64,000 nucleotides of DNA. Source: Persicaria tinctoria (Eukaryota > Streptophyta > Magnoliopsida > Caryophyllales > Polygonaceae). The DNA lies in assembly GCA_037127255.1 (NCBI GenBank), contig JBANSL010000016.1, forward strand, positions 9,054,501-9,118,500. Direction: 5' to 3'. A program made the position numbers and the translations under genes. How positions within the stretch are numbered: the first letter of the stretch is position 1; the number at the start of each line of letters is the position of its first letter. Under the pieces are notes generated by a model, which was given only the letters and a program-made list of their open reading frames with translations, searched no databases and was not told where the DNA came from. Below are positions 11,017 through 23,603 of the stretch, piece by piece.

Positions 11017-14000
11017 AGTAAATGGAGCTAAGAGAGCTAATAAAAAATGACTTTCACTCAAGGTACGCATGTTCGTCTAGGCCGCAAGAAACAAGCACCC
11101 TTCTAAACCAATTACAAGCAGAAATCTCAAATGCTGATAATGAATGGCTAATAAGACCAGTAAGCAATTCAGAAATAAAAAGTGCAGTTTTCAGTCTGGC
11201 AAATGAAAAATCTCCGGGACCTGATGGGTTCCCGGTTGGCTTCTTTAAAAAATACTGGCATATTGTTGAACCCACCATAGTTAAAACTGTAAAAAGTTTC
11301 TTTCTCAGCGGAAGAATTCTGAAACAAATAAATCACACGTTTATACCTCTAATACCAAAAATAGACAGCCCCATGAAGACATCCCACTACAGACTTATAA
11401 GCCTTTGCTCAACAACATACAAAATAATTTCGAAAGTCCTATCAGCCAGACTCAAGAAAATTATCCCAAAGATTATCCACCCACTACAAAGCGCTTTCAC
11501 ATCAGGAAGAGCAATCCAAGACAACATTTTAATTGCAAATGAGATCTTCCATTCCTTCTCGAAAAAGAAAGGATGTTCGGGATGGATGGCTATTAAACTC
11601 GATATGGAAAAAGCCTTCGATATGGTTGATTGGGATTTTCTACTAACTACAATGACAAAACTGGGATTCTCACCAACATTTATAAACTGGATCAAGGAAT
11701 GCATTACAACGGTCTCCTACTCAGTACTAGTTAACAATGAGCCAACTGAGCTTTTTCAACCAGCTAGAGGCCTTCGACAAGGGGATCCACTGTCCCCATA
11801 TCTATTCCTAATTATCTCTGAAGTTTTAGCTTGGGGATTACACTTTGATTCGTCCAAGCCCCGTAGCCAGCTTGGGATCCAGTTAACACGAAATGGAACC
11901 AGAATTCCATTTTTGGCTTTTGCAGATGACATCGTCATCTTTGCATCAGCTACAAAGACAGGATGTGACCAGGTTAACAATATCCTTGCAGAATACTCTA
12001 CTATCTCAGGACAAAAAGTAAATAGACATAAATCTCATTTCCAAACATCAGATAACGTAACAGTAACCCAAAAAAACCTTATTCGTAATGAATTGAATAT
12101 AAGTCATACACCCAACCTTGGAAACTATCTAAGCTGCCCAATCTTTGCAGGCAAAGTTAAAAAAAAGGACTTCCAAGAATTATTAATGAGCAGCAAAACA
12201 CAATTGCATAAATGGAAGGCGAATTGCCTATCCCAAATAGGAAGATGCACCCTAATTAAATCAACACTCTCAGCTAAACCACTGCACATAATGCAATGCT
12301 ATATGCTACCCAAATCCATACATGTAGAATTAGACAAAATTAACCGGAACTTCCTCTGGAACAAGGGGCCCAATCATAAGCCCCTAATAAGTTGGTTTGA
12401 AGTATGTAAATCTAAGAAAAATGGAGGTCTGGGCCTTCGTAGCTCAGAAGACATGAACAAGGCCCTGCAGTTAAAGCTTCTTTGGAAACTACTTGCAGAA
12501 CCTACTAACCCTTGGGTCCAGATAATAAAAGAAAAATACCTTAAACATGCAGAAATCCTAAACTATCGCAAAAAAGGAAACTGCTCGTGGCAGTGGACAC
12601 AACTGATAAAGTTGCTACCTCTTTTCAAGGAGGGTCTTTGCTGGTCAATTGGTGACGGGTCAACAATTAACTTTTGGACGGATATCTGGCTGGGGGAAAC
12701 TCCACTAAACCATTTCATACACAACGACTCACAAATTGATATAACAACTAAAGTACACCACTATTTACAAAGCAACAAAACATGGGATCTAGAAAAATTA
12801 AACACACTCCAAAATATATTACCACGAGCAATTATAGATACAATATCAACAACACCAATACCGCAAAATATACACACTGACAGACTGTATTGGAAATGGA
12901 GTAAGAACGGATGGTTCTCAACCAAGTCTGCTATCGATATGATTCATAAACTAAAAGCACACAAATCTATGGGCTTCAGATGGGTTTGAGAACTTGACTC
13001 CCCGCCTAAAATAAAATCCTTCATATGGAAGATTCTCCGGAATGGGGTGCCCACCTCGGTTAGGCTAGCATCCCGCAGGCTAGGAATACCAACAAACTGC
13101 CCGAGCTGTGATTCCTGTCACGAAGACCTCTACCATCTTCTCTGGGGATGTAACATAACAAAGGATACGTTGCTATCAAAGGACCCGAAAATATTCATAA
13201 AGATCCATGATTGTTTTGAAATGAATAAAGCGATAAAGGACACAGTAATAGATATAAAGGAAAAAATTGGAACGAAAGAATTCATCAGTCTGGCTTTCGA
13301 TTGGTGGGGAATTTGGTACCACAGAAACAAGGCATTATTCGATCACATTACGCCTCTGATGTGAGGCGAATAGTGTCATTCATTACTGAACAAAAATTCA
13401 TTTGGAACACAGCCAAAAATGAAAACGACACAACATATCCGGACAACCATAAGCAAAAAGAAAGGCCTAAACCAAACTGCAAAAGGAAGAGAACCAAGTG
13501 GGAAGCCCCGCCAATGGATATTTACAAGCTGAACTTTGATGGAGCCCTATTAGATCATAATGGCTCTTATGGATTCATCATTCGGGACTCTTGGGGAAGG
13601 CCTATATGTGGGGGATCGGGCCCCTCGCCTTTCCCCTCGGTTTGCGGCTGTGAATGCCTGGGACTCTGGAAAGGTCTTCTAGCTGCAAAAGACCTGAATA
13701 TAACTAATTTAATAATAGAAGGAGATATAATATTACCATCATCAAATGTCTGAAAGGTTTGGGGAAGCCTACTAGAGACTGCGAAATGATTATCTCTGAT
13801 AGTCTAGTCTTGCTGAGGTTCCTAAGTTCGGTCGAGATTCGTCACGTCTATAGGGAAGCAAACATGGTAGCTGATAGACTAGCACACATTAATTTCGCTT
13901 TCCATGGGACTCTATTACCTGACGACTCTCTATTGCATAGTCTCATCCGTAAGGATGCTCTTGGCGGATAGTACTTTGTTCTATAGCCAAATTTTTTCCG

Positions 14001-14039
14001 TTTCAAAAAAAAAAAAAAAAAAAGAAAGAGTAAATGGAG
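11017..14039 (+). mobile_element. 5'-truncated L1-type LINE with target site duplication
   Basis: The insert (about 11028-14028) is bounded by an 11-bp duplication, AGTAAATGGAG, at 11017-11027 and 14029-14039. It ends in a poly-A tract near 14005-14023. It encodes part of a reverse transcriptase, a zinc-knuckle RVT segment and an RNase H domain, but no endonuclease or ORF1. This is the usual outcome of incomplete target-primed reverse transcription. The C-terminal LIRKDALGG resembles the LINE copies near 41.9 and 51.7 kb, so these belong to one family. Confidence 0.9.
11022..13971 (+). pseudogene. LINE reverse transcriptase-RNase H pseudogene
   Basis: The frame opens at 11022 and runs 655 codons. 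Its ATG lies in the duplicated target DNA, not in the element. The RT core shows SPGPDGFPVGFFKKYW, FRLISL-like and SAFTSGRAIQDNILIANE segments, LDMEKAFD, GLRQGDPLSPYLF and the catalytic FADD. A TGA at 12987-12989 interrupts the frame where W is expected. The same frame continues (PPKIKSFIWKI, CPSCDSCHEDLYHLLWGCN) to about 13360. Two frameshifts (near 13330-13364 and 13735-13760) then separate parts of an RNase H domain with LNFDGA, the E of CECLG, IEGD and NMVADRLAHI. It is non-functional as an element protein. Confidence 0.9.
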
Positions 14040-14600
14040 TTCGTGAGAGGGGACAATAGAAGAGGATAAACTTTGGGACAGACGATTCACACCCATTTTA
14101 TGCGTTAAAACATGACAATTTGGTTCCCTGTTAAACAACTAGATAATACAAATTATATAAACATTTTTTTAAATAATACAAATTATATAAAATATCAACC
14201 TTTTTATATTCTCTCTGTTTGATAAACCATGTCATTTATTATTTACATATGATTTTTTTACAAAAATTAATAAGTACAAAATTGCTAACATTTTTTATTA
14301 AATAATATTAGTTTTTATCACCATAAAAAATGTACATGAATTGTAAATAATAAGTTATGTTAAACGGATGAAATGCATTCTTTATCTCATTTTTGCATGA
14401 ATAGATAACTGCCATATTTTTCAAAACATATATAGTATTATGCATAACAGGCTATCCAAACATACCTAAACTATCCACACAAAATGCATATCATTTGGTG
14501 TAATCAGTATTAAAAATCATATCAAGATCAACCTAATTACTGTGTTATTTTCAGGCATTTCAACTGATGTGATTTTTAAGCACATGATTCTTGGGAATGG
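14040..14600. other. AT-rich intergenic DNA with MITE remnant
   Basis: No gene is seen. A probable decayed Stowaway-like element lies around 14205-14375. Its ends (TCTCTGTTTGATAAACCATG and a mirrored TAAGTTATGTTAAACGGATG) are only loosely complementary. The rest is simple AT-rich spacer leading into the promoter of the CDC7-like gene. Confidence 0.45.
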
Positions 14601-14622
14601 AAGAGCGAAAGAAGCAAGAAAA

Positions 14623-14649
14623 TGGGCCGGCCCAAATCATGAAAGCCCA
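14623..14649 (+). promoter_or_regulatory. Site II-type TGGGCC elements
   Basis: The palindrome TGGGCCGGCCCA at 14623-14634 is followed by AAGCCCAATA at 14643-14652. TGGGCY motifs (site II) are bound by TCP factors and are enriched in promoters of plant proliferation and growth genes. They lie about 340 bp upstream of the CDC7-like start codon. Confidence 0.55.
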
Positions 14650-14735
14650 ATAAGACGTAAATGTCACGATTTTATTTCCCCTCCATAAAACAAACACCAG
14701 GTAAGAGAGTTCGAGAGGGATTACAGCACAAAACG

Positions 14736-14781
14736 GCGGGAAAATCCATTTCCTGCAAATTCCAATGCATATCTTTCCCGC
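14736..14781 (+). promoter_or_regulatory. Two E2F-type sites
   Basis: GCGGGAAA at 14736-14743 and TTTCCCGC at 14774-14781 are the two orientations of the E2F consensus TTTSSCGC. They sit 38 bp apart and about 200-240 bp upstream of the ATG of the CDC7-like kinase. E2F sites of this kind drive G1/S expression of plant replication genes. Function here is inferred. Confidence 0.65.
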
Positions 14782-14976
14782 TCCCCTCCCCACCACCTCT
14801 CTCACCTTCTTCTCCTCACCGGATCTCTCCTGAGTCCTGACCTCTCTCTCTGTTCGCCATTGCTCACTTCACCAAGCAACTCGAGCATTTCTCGTTCCGT
14901 AGTGGTATCCTTCACATCGAAACCCTAAAAAAGCACTACATCAATCTCCCTCCGCTCCAAACCCCATCGCTACTCC

Positions 14977-17900
14977 ATGGAAGGGCAAGGTTCGAGCTCC
15001 AATTCACAGATCTCTGCCTATGAGCGCAAAGCTTGGCATATCGCATCGGTTATCCTCTCCCTCGGCCGGCCGGCTCTTCCTGCCGAGCTCGCCGAGAAAT
15101 TCGCGTTTCTCAGCTGGTCGCCGGAATTCGTTGTATTCCTGTGCTGGATTCCTAATTCGCCGCTTGTACTGACTGATACCGGTCTTGTCACGCTTGATCC
15201 CCTTGTGCTGGTCGCCTTAGGGAGGTTTGTGGCGAGTTCGGTGCTTAGAGTTGAAAATGGAGCCTGGAACGCCTCGAAGAGCTTGGCAGATAATACGTTC
15301 CGGACTTATTACAGGAAGAGGAAGAGGTCCGGGACAGCAGTGGTTCCGTCGATGAAAAAAAATAGATCTGATTCGAGGCTTCTAGGAGGTAACGTAGTGC
15401 GAATTTTTCGTCGGTTTGAGTGTTTCAGGAATGTTTTTTCGATTTACTGATTTAATTGATTGAATTGCAGAAGGAGAAGTTGAAGATGCAGTTCAAGACT
15501 TTGACTGGATGATTAAAACAAAAGTTTTCCAGGTATTGATTTGATTAATTTATGCCACTCTTGGCACATTTTTTTGTCCTTCACTTATCCGCACTACTTT
15601 ATATGATATTTTTGGTTCTGAAATATTTCCTCCCCATAATTTGTTGTGATTTTCGGAAATGCTTCAAAATTTTGGAAAAATGTGGATATTTAGCCTGGCT
15701 ACTGTGACCTAGCCTTGTCTAGACAAAGTGACGATTGGGTTGATAGTGCACATCTTAATTGACGGTTACTCCTGAAAACCTAAAATAATACAGAACTATT
15801 GTGATACAATCCAGGAGAAAAAGAGGAAAAAATATTAGTCTAGTAATAATTATTACATTTGATGAGCATTTTACTTGCCTTGCACCCAGTGAAAATCTCA
15901 CTGGATTTCATAAGTGGCGCTTTTGCTGTATTTTGTGTCCTCAAGGGACTTGTCATTCATTCATTCATTCATGAGTATTTGATTCTTGTTAGATTTTACA
16001 ATGACTAATGATAAATATCATTGTGAATGTACATATATGGGAACATTCATTTGTTCTCTTTCATTCTCTTTACATGAACTATATAGGAAAATTTTATCAT
16101 CCACTGAAAAGTTCAATGTAAATATCATTTCATTCTCTTTACGAGGACCCAGTAATGATTGATTCAGGAGTATCTGTATCCTCTTACATTAAGTAAATGT
16201 ATGGGAACATTTTATCATTGTCACAGATATTTGTTAATTATATTCTATTCATGCAGGCATATGCTGATATCTGTACTCCAATAGATGACATTGGGAATCT
16301 ACCAACATTTCCTGCTGAAGCAGCAACCCTTCACTGGGGAAGTTTCAGCGATAAGATGTCCTTGAATCTTTTGAGACTCAACTACAGGCACCCCACTATG
16401 AGTATTAAAGATAAAAAAGACAAGATAGAGCAGAAAGCACCCAGTGTGGAACAACTACAGGAAACTGCACATTTATATTTGGATAACTTGATGCATCAAA
16501 TCAGAAGGATAGTGCAATACAAAATGCATCCATTCCTTGTGCAACCACCTTCTTCATCATCCCCACGAGCAGATTCACTTTTATTGGAAGGTATTTCCAT
16601 GAAAGAATTTATTAGCAACCTGGACAATTATGCCCTGCCTTGTGTGAGAATAGATGAATCATGCCACCCATATATAGCGAAGTCTCCAAAAGCAAAAAAG
16701 GCTGTTGAAGATTATGGCTGTGTTGGTATGGAATTAGAGATAGGTTATGATGCTCCAGAAAGAAGCATAAATGATCCCAGCTCCTTGTCTGCTATTCATG
16801 AAAAGGTTGCATCTTTAAAAAATGATCTCCACAAGGAAGGCATGAATAGTTCCAAGAACAAGATGGCTGCTGAAGCAGCCGTGACAAAAACAAACTGTTC
16901 CTTATCAGCATATGAACTGCCCGTTTCTCAGGATCAACAGAGAAACTCTCCTTTCAAGGCCATACAAAGACAGCAGGATGTATTAGCTCAAGGACCTGGG
17001 GGTCTGTTTAAGGTGACAGAGAAAATAGAGGTTTTGCCTGTTGGGGAGCATCCGAAGGGTCCAAACGAAAGCCGTATTAAGAATAAAATCAAGCACACAC
17101 CTAAGAACAACAGATGTAATCAAGAGACAAGTGTAAGTTTTTGCTTCAGCGCTTCTAAGATTATCTCGTGTCCTCAATTATAGATAATCATAATAATGCT
17201 TGTTCTTCATACTGTTGATGTTCTGCTTCCATTGTTTATCCAGAATGCACAGAGAAAATCTCCTTGCAAGACCATCAAATATCAGCAGGATTTTTTAGCA
17301 CAAACACTTGAGGAACCATCTATGGTGCAAGCAGACGGTGTTGTTCTTAAAGGGAAATGCCTGACAGGTGCAACTGCACCCCCTATTAAGAATAAAACCA
17401 AACAGACACCTACTAGTAACATGTCCATTCAAGAGAAAAATGTAAGTTCCCACTTGAGCTCTCACAAGGTTAGCTCTTATATTTTAGCATGTATACTGCA
17501 TCTTAGTATCTTACTCATGTTTTCTATGCAATGCTTCAAAATGACCCCTTTAAAAATTTGTTTATTTTGGTGAGTAATATCATTAGAAAATTTCTGTCTC
17601 TCTTACAGAAGTTTTGGTTAGATTATAGCAAAAATACCTTTTTATAACTCATTCAGATTTCTCATGAACCACACACCCCTTTAAACAAAAGCCTTGCTTG
17701 ATTAATGTTTTGCTTTCAGCAGCTGAAAACATTGCTTTTGTTTCTTCTTATGGACTCTGAGAAGATTGGTTTAGAGCTTGGGCACAGCCACAACCCAAAA
17801 TGTGTAAAATTTAGATTAAGGATGTTGGTACTCAGATGGGATATATGTGTGATGACTGATGACTGCATTTACTTTGATCAATTGTATAATGAAGTGTTGC

Positions 17901-20900
17901 TCCGTTTTGTAGTTGTGATAAATAGATGGAAATTCTATCTTAGACTAACGTCATATAGAGTGGTTATTAGTCGCCTCCTTCATGTCCTGTCTATAAATTC
18001 TTCTCACCATCCTAATATACGATTTTGAAATGGTTCTTACAGGATCACTTAGACACTAAAGCAATGCCAGAATTTGACCTGTATATTGTAGAGGATGAAG
18101 AAGGCTCGGGTAATTATGGTTTTGATCTCTATTAATTTGGGCGAGGAGCATTAGAAGGTTCTCACTGTTAATAAAATTTGCAGGTGGTTATGGCACAGTT
18201 TACCGAGCAAGAAGAAAAAGCGACGGCATTAAATTTGCAATCAAATGTATGTCACAGCACTCTCTCTCTCTCTCTCATTTTTAAGAAGTTATAAGGACAG
18301 TGAAAGAAAGTGACTGCCCATTTTAGATATGCATGTAGCCATGTACATTTTGGAAAGATTTCCCCATTTTCTCCCATATGATCAATTTGACGTTTCTAGG
18401 TCTAGCAGATCACATCACCTAGGGTGGGTAACTGGGTATTGATGACATTGTGACACGTGTGCAGTTTCATCAATGAAATAGTTCTATTCCCCCACTCACC
18501 TGCATAGTTCCCCTCTGTTGTGCAGATCCTCATCCAAATGCTAACAAACACCATATTGTCAATGAGCGCAAAATGCTGGAACGGTTTGGGTATGTATCAT
18601 ATTACTGATTCTGTTGGTGATATAATTTTATCAGCTGCATAAGAATTTGTTCATCAATTTTTTTGCAGGGGAAAGGATTTCGTAATAAAATATGAAGGCT
18701 CATGTAAGAGTGAAAATTCAGATTGTTTTGTTCTTAAGCATGTTGAGCATGACAGGCCTGACGTAAGTGTTCATACTAATGTACTCTACATCTCTACCGT
18801 TTCCCCTTCTGTTTGGGTAGTTTCCTCATTAAATTTGCATTGTCATTATCTAGGTATTAAAGAAGGACATAAATATTTCTGAACTTCAGTGGTATGGCTA
18901 CTGCATGTTCAGCGCATTGAGAAGTCTTCATAAGCAGGTAACAAAGTGCTTCTATTATGTGTATTTTACTTTCTTTTTACTTTTTTCATCTCTTGTTTTG
19001 TTCCTTGATTCAGATGTTGGAACTTTTTGTGATTGGTTCTGTAGGGAGTAGTTCATAGGGATGTGAAGCCAGGAAACTTCCTCTTTTCTCGAAAAACTTG
19101 CATAGGCTATATAATTGACTTCAATCTTGCAAAGGTGATTACTTGTTATAAGTTATTCTCTTCTTTAATATTTTCTGATATAACCTTTTGTTTTATTTTT
19201 ACTTGTCTAATTCATTTTAGCCCGGCTTTGTCTACTTGATCTTCTTTTTCAGGATCTGCAGCTGAAGCAAGCTAATACAGGTGAGAAATGATAGTATTTG
19301 TAGTGCAATTAGAAAGATGTGATACATGTTTCCTTGCTAGTTGAGATGGTACTGTTTCTCATCTCATGCATTGTGGTAACTGGTATCTTACCAAGTCCTT
19401 AATTTATCGCTAAATAGACTCAATACATAATATATCTGTAGCTGGAATTCAAGGCCACTGCCACTGCATAGTACTCAGTATTAGTAATCTCATAAATGAA
19501 ATAACTGTTTATGGGCATGTCTTTCCCTTGATAAGAAAACGCTATGAGAAAATTTTGTTGATGGTTTTCTCCTGACCTAGTTACAGCAGTTTGAATAACT
19601 TGCAATCTTGCATTTATGATATGTCACAGCTATGTGCTTTCTTCTTTTCTTTCCCCTTTTCCAATAGTCGTACTCATTTTTTTAAACTGAATTATATGAT
19701 GTGGTAGGCAACTATCTAAATCCACATCATAAGACTGTTTCTCCAAGCAAACGGAGGAAGATCCTGGACACTAAAGCTCCTGAACTTGCCCCTGGGGGAT
19801 TGAAAAGAGGGCTCAAGCCACGTGAGCTCAAGATGTTAAGAAATAAGGTTCTAGATGTAAGCCACAGGAATTCCATAGCTAGTCAAGGTGCTGATTGCTC
19901 TGGGTTAACTTCTGCAAAGGATTTAACAAGCACTAAAACTCCTTCAGCAGAGAGGTTGAGAGAACCGATTCCTTGTCAAGGTCGTAAGGAGTTGATTAAC
20001 ATGGCACAAGAAGCAATCCAAATCCCAGACCAGGAAGTAACTGGTGTTCCATCATACAAGCGTAAGAGAATAGCTGCCCCATCTGCAGCTATGTGCAGAA
20101 AACCGATTTACTGCACACCTATGCCTATTCGCTCTTCTGGTATTGCTGTCCCTGGTTCAGGCTTCTTGAAGGAAGGAGGTATTTCTTTCATATGGCTGTA
20201 ATTGTACTTTTTTTTTGTATTCATTTTTATTAATAACATGTAATTTATTCTAAGAAGGCAAAAGGCAAAAGGAAGGATCCTGCTCTGGAACAAAAGGTTT
20301 TCGGGCTCCTGAGGTACGTTTGATGATTCTTTTTCTTCTAATATTGTTTTTCTCTTATCATCCCATGATCCCTTGTGTTTCATAAATCTCCCAACTCTAT
20401 ATAGCGTCTTATGATTCCTGTGTTTCATTAATATGCCACTCTGTCATGTTCAGCTATGTTCGTATGGCTGTTTCTGGTAGTTTTGACATTTAGGAGATTT
20501 GGTGAGCAAAGGTTTGGGACTATCCATATATTGATTCAAAGTATAGTTGCTTGACAAGGATTTCACCTTTTATTATATTTGGCAGTTTGGCAATATGTTG
20601 AGATATATACTATTGTAGCTTGTTGTTTCCCTTATCTCAAACAAACTTGGAAATGTTACCATAATGTGCCAGAAGCTTTATGTTATTGTGCAAACTTCCT
20701 ATGCCTGCTATATTACATGCATATACTTTACCTATTGTGTTAGAAATGCTTAACTTAAGATTTTGCAGGTTTTGCTTCGATCAATGCACCAAGGCCCCAA
20801 GCTTGATGTTTGGTCAGCTGGTGTCTCCTTACTCTATCTAATGACTGGAAGAATGGCTTTCACTGGTGAACCTGAACAGTAAGAACACCAGATTTCTCGA

Positions 20901-21780
20901 AATCAAGAAAGCATTTATGATTCCCATAGAACTTTATTATCTAGTGATAATCATGAAATTGTTTTCTAACTAATTGCAGAAATATGAGAGACATAGTAAA
21001 ACTCAGAGGAAGTGAAGCACTGTGGGAAATAGCCAAGCTACATGATCGCGAAGCCTCTTTTCCGAAGGTACTCGCACAATATTTTCTTATTAGAGTTCTG
21101 AGTTTTGAGCACATGTAGAACAACTATATTAGAAATCTAGTGTTCAACCAGATGAATCAAACAGAGCCACTTTATATTAGAAATCTAGTGTTCTGAGAGG
21201 CAGTGCAAGAATCTTATTAGTGAAGGGAGGCGCTATCCGCAAAACCTTGAGCAAAAGCCTTGATAATGAAGCAATTGAGCCCTTGCCTTAGGCTTGAGGC
21301 GAGTGCCCAAATAATTTGAGTCAACTTGGTGCTTTTTTGATGACAAATATAATCATATTCGTGGAGAAAAACTACAGTTAAAACTATTAATCCTGATCAT
21401 CAACTCCTCCTGGCTCTCTGTTTTCTTTATGGCATTAGAGCTTGCGAGTGTATATTGCTGGCCATTTGGTTATTAGGCAATAGATTTGTTTCTTTTTTGT
21501 TGTCCTTCACAATGTACAATTAATCGGTTGGTGTGTGTAGGACCTTTATGATGCACACTATCTGCAATCCATGGATTTAAGGAGCTGGTGCAAGGGAAAC
21601 ACAAAGAGGCTAGAATTCCTCAAGGCGATTCCAAGCTCACTCTTCGATCTCGTTGATAGATGTTTGGCTGTGAATCCAAGAGCGAGGATTAGCGCAGAAG
21701 AAGCTCTTAGACACGAGTTCTTTGCTCCATGCGTAGATGCCATGCGAAGAAAGAGGTTGCTCAAACAACACGCGTCGTGA
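14977..21780 (+). CDS. CDC7-like serine/threonine protein kinase
   Basis: The 16 coding exons are 14977-15388, 15471-15532, 16257-17132, 17244-17441, 18043-18109, 18184-18246, 18526-18589, 18669-18762, 18854-18937, 19045-19134, 19253-19280, 19708-20178, 20255-20313, 20769-20878, 20980-21067 and 21541-21780. The frame is continuous for 1001 residues. Residues 1-516 are a plant-specific region with a basic RKRKRSG patch near the end of exon 1. The kinase domain begins near 525 with GSGGYGTVY (537-545), FAIK (K559) and HRDVKPGN (D646). At 665-667 it reads DFN instead of DFG. A ~175-residue insert precedes GTKGFRAPE, followed by LDVWSAGVSLLYL. Such an insert between the DFG position and APE is a hallmark of CDC7 (DDK) kinases, which phosphorylate MCM helicase to fire replication origins. 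The final exon ends RKRLLKQHAS. E2F motifs upstream support the role. Confidence 0.88.
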
Positions 21781-22320
21781 CTGGACCGCCAAGATCACAC
21801 AGAACTTGTAGCTCGTACGGTGTTTGTAGTAGTTTCAAGTCCTATCGTAACTTCCACATACAAGGAAAAAACCTTACGTACATTCCCCTGTTGCTGCAGG
21901 AATGATTTTTATTTTTTTTGGCTGTGCATAGGTACAATTCCATAGCATGTTATGGACTTTATGGTAGGTAGATAGGTGGGAAATGAAGTTGCATTGAACA
22001 AATTCAATTTACGAGCTCTTTTGCGACTAAGAGGTTAAAAATCTTCTCTAATCATTTTTCCTATAATTTTCCAGTGACACTTGAAAATGTTTTCCCCCTT
22101 TTTTCAAATGGCCATTTATATTGCAACAATATAACTGAGTACAAATGTGCAATGTCGAGAACATGGGCCTTGAAAAAGGGCAAGGGCCTTAAAAAATGGA
22201 TAGGAAGTAGGAACCAACCCCTGTCCAAAAGTCACTCAAATGATGCAAAATCCACCACATTATTCATGTGATTGTTGTGTTTTGGTGAGTGCCATGTTTT
22301 GTAACTTATAAAGCACAATA
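21781..22320. other. 3' flank of the CDC7-like gene
   Basis: This holds the probable 3' untranslated region, followed by AT-rich spacer. Short open frames at 22074-22271 show no recognisable domain. No other feature is resolved. Confidence 0.4.
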
Positions 22321-22540
22321 CTCCCTCCTTCCTAAAATACACGGTCTTTTAGGCCTTGAAATTTTGTCAAAAATACATGGGTTTTTAGGGTTATAGGGTA
22401 ATGATTACCCTAAAAAGTACAATAATAATTAAAATTAAAGAATTTCTATCTCTATAAAAGTAATGAGATTTAAATATAAATAGGTTTTCTTAATCAACGC
22501 GCAAAGGTCTAAAAGACCATGTATTTTTGGACGGAGGGAG
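22321..22540. mobile_element. Stowaway MITE
   Basis: A 220-bp element starts CTCCCTCCTTCC and ends GGACGGAGGGAG, with TA on both sides (22319-22320 and 22541-22542). These are the Stowaway terminal repeat and Tc1/mariner TA duplication. An inner inverted pair around GGTCTTTTAG / CTAAAAGACC supports hairpin potential. Confidence 0.85.
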
Positions 22541-22542
22541 TA

Positions 22543-23340
22543 TTACATTATATATGTATTATAATGTAATATTGGGTATTATAAGTCATAAAACATTGCT
22601 ATCTAAATATAGGACGTATGTCAAATTCTCCTATAGAGTTGACATATTTGGATTGAGTTCCAATAGAGTTGACATAATAATTTGGCTTTAATAAAAAACA
22701 AATCTCTCAAAAATATTCCTTGATAAAATAATAAGGAAAAATATATATAATAGAAGTTATTTCCAAAAATACATTTTAAATCAAAACAACTTATCATACA
22801 TTAGGAAACTAACTTGATAGATTTTTTTTAATTAACATGGAAATAGATTTTAAAAATCAATATCTATTCTAAATCAAAAAATCAAAGTTAATATATTTTG
22901 CCTAAAGTTTACCGTATTAATTATTATATATTACTCTACTATATAACAACCAATCTAGAAAATATAAAGTTTAATACAAAAAAAATAAAAAATAAATCGA
23001 CTTATACCAAATTGATATACTAATTTATAATTTATATAATATCTATACATTTTAATAATAAAATTATAAAACAATGGAATATGAAAAATGATCAAATCAA
23101 CCCAAAACACCTTACTCGGTCAATGATTCTCATGTATTTCACTTACTGTCATGAAATCAAACGAACATGAAATATATTCTTATTTAAATTTGATTCTCTA
23201 GCCCCTCTTATTTTGATTTTTATCATCATAGTCCATAGATAGATAAAATAAATAAAAATAACGATAACGACAAGGCACCGAAATTGTCTCCTACCTTAAT
23301 GAGTTGATCCACACGCGTCTTACGATGGGTACGGCCGCAT
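22543..23340. other. AT-rich spacer upstream of the RGGA gene
   Basis: This is very AT-rich DNA with no coding signal. It leads to the RGGA promoter. A CTTATAAGATTAG stretch near 23358 could serve as a weak TATA element. Confidence 0.4.
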
Positions 23341-23603
23341 TCTAACATTACCCAGTTGGCTTATAAGATTAGGTTCACTCTTTCACTGTCCACTGTCCAA
23401 TTTGCTCTGCCGCTTTGGTTAGGGTTTCTCTCCCTCTCACCTCCTCCTCCTCCTCCTCCTTCCTGCTTACTGTTTCCCTCTCTCTATCCAATTCACATCC
23501 ATGGCGTTAATTTCACGCTTCTAGGGTTTATTGGTTGCTGTTGGTAATCTATTTGGGGGTTCTTTGAGGTCTGGTCTTGTATCTGTGAGAACAAAGGAGG
23601 GAA

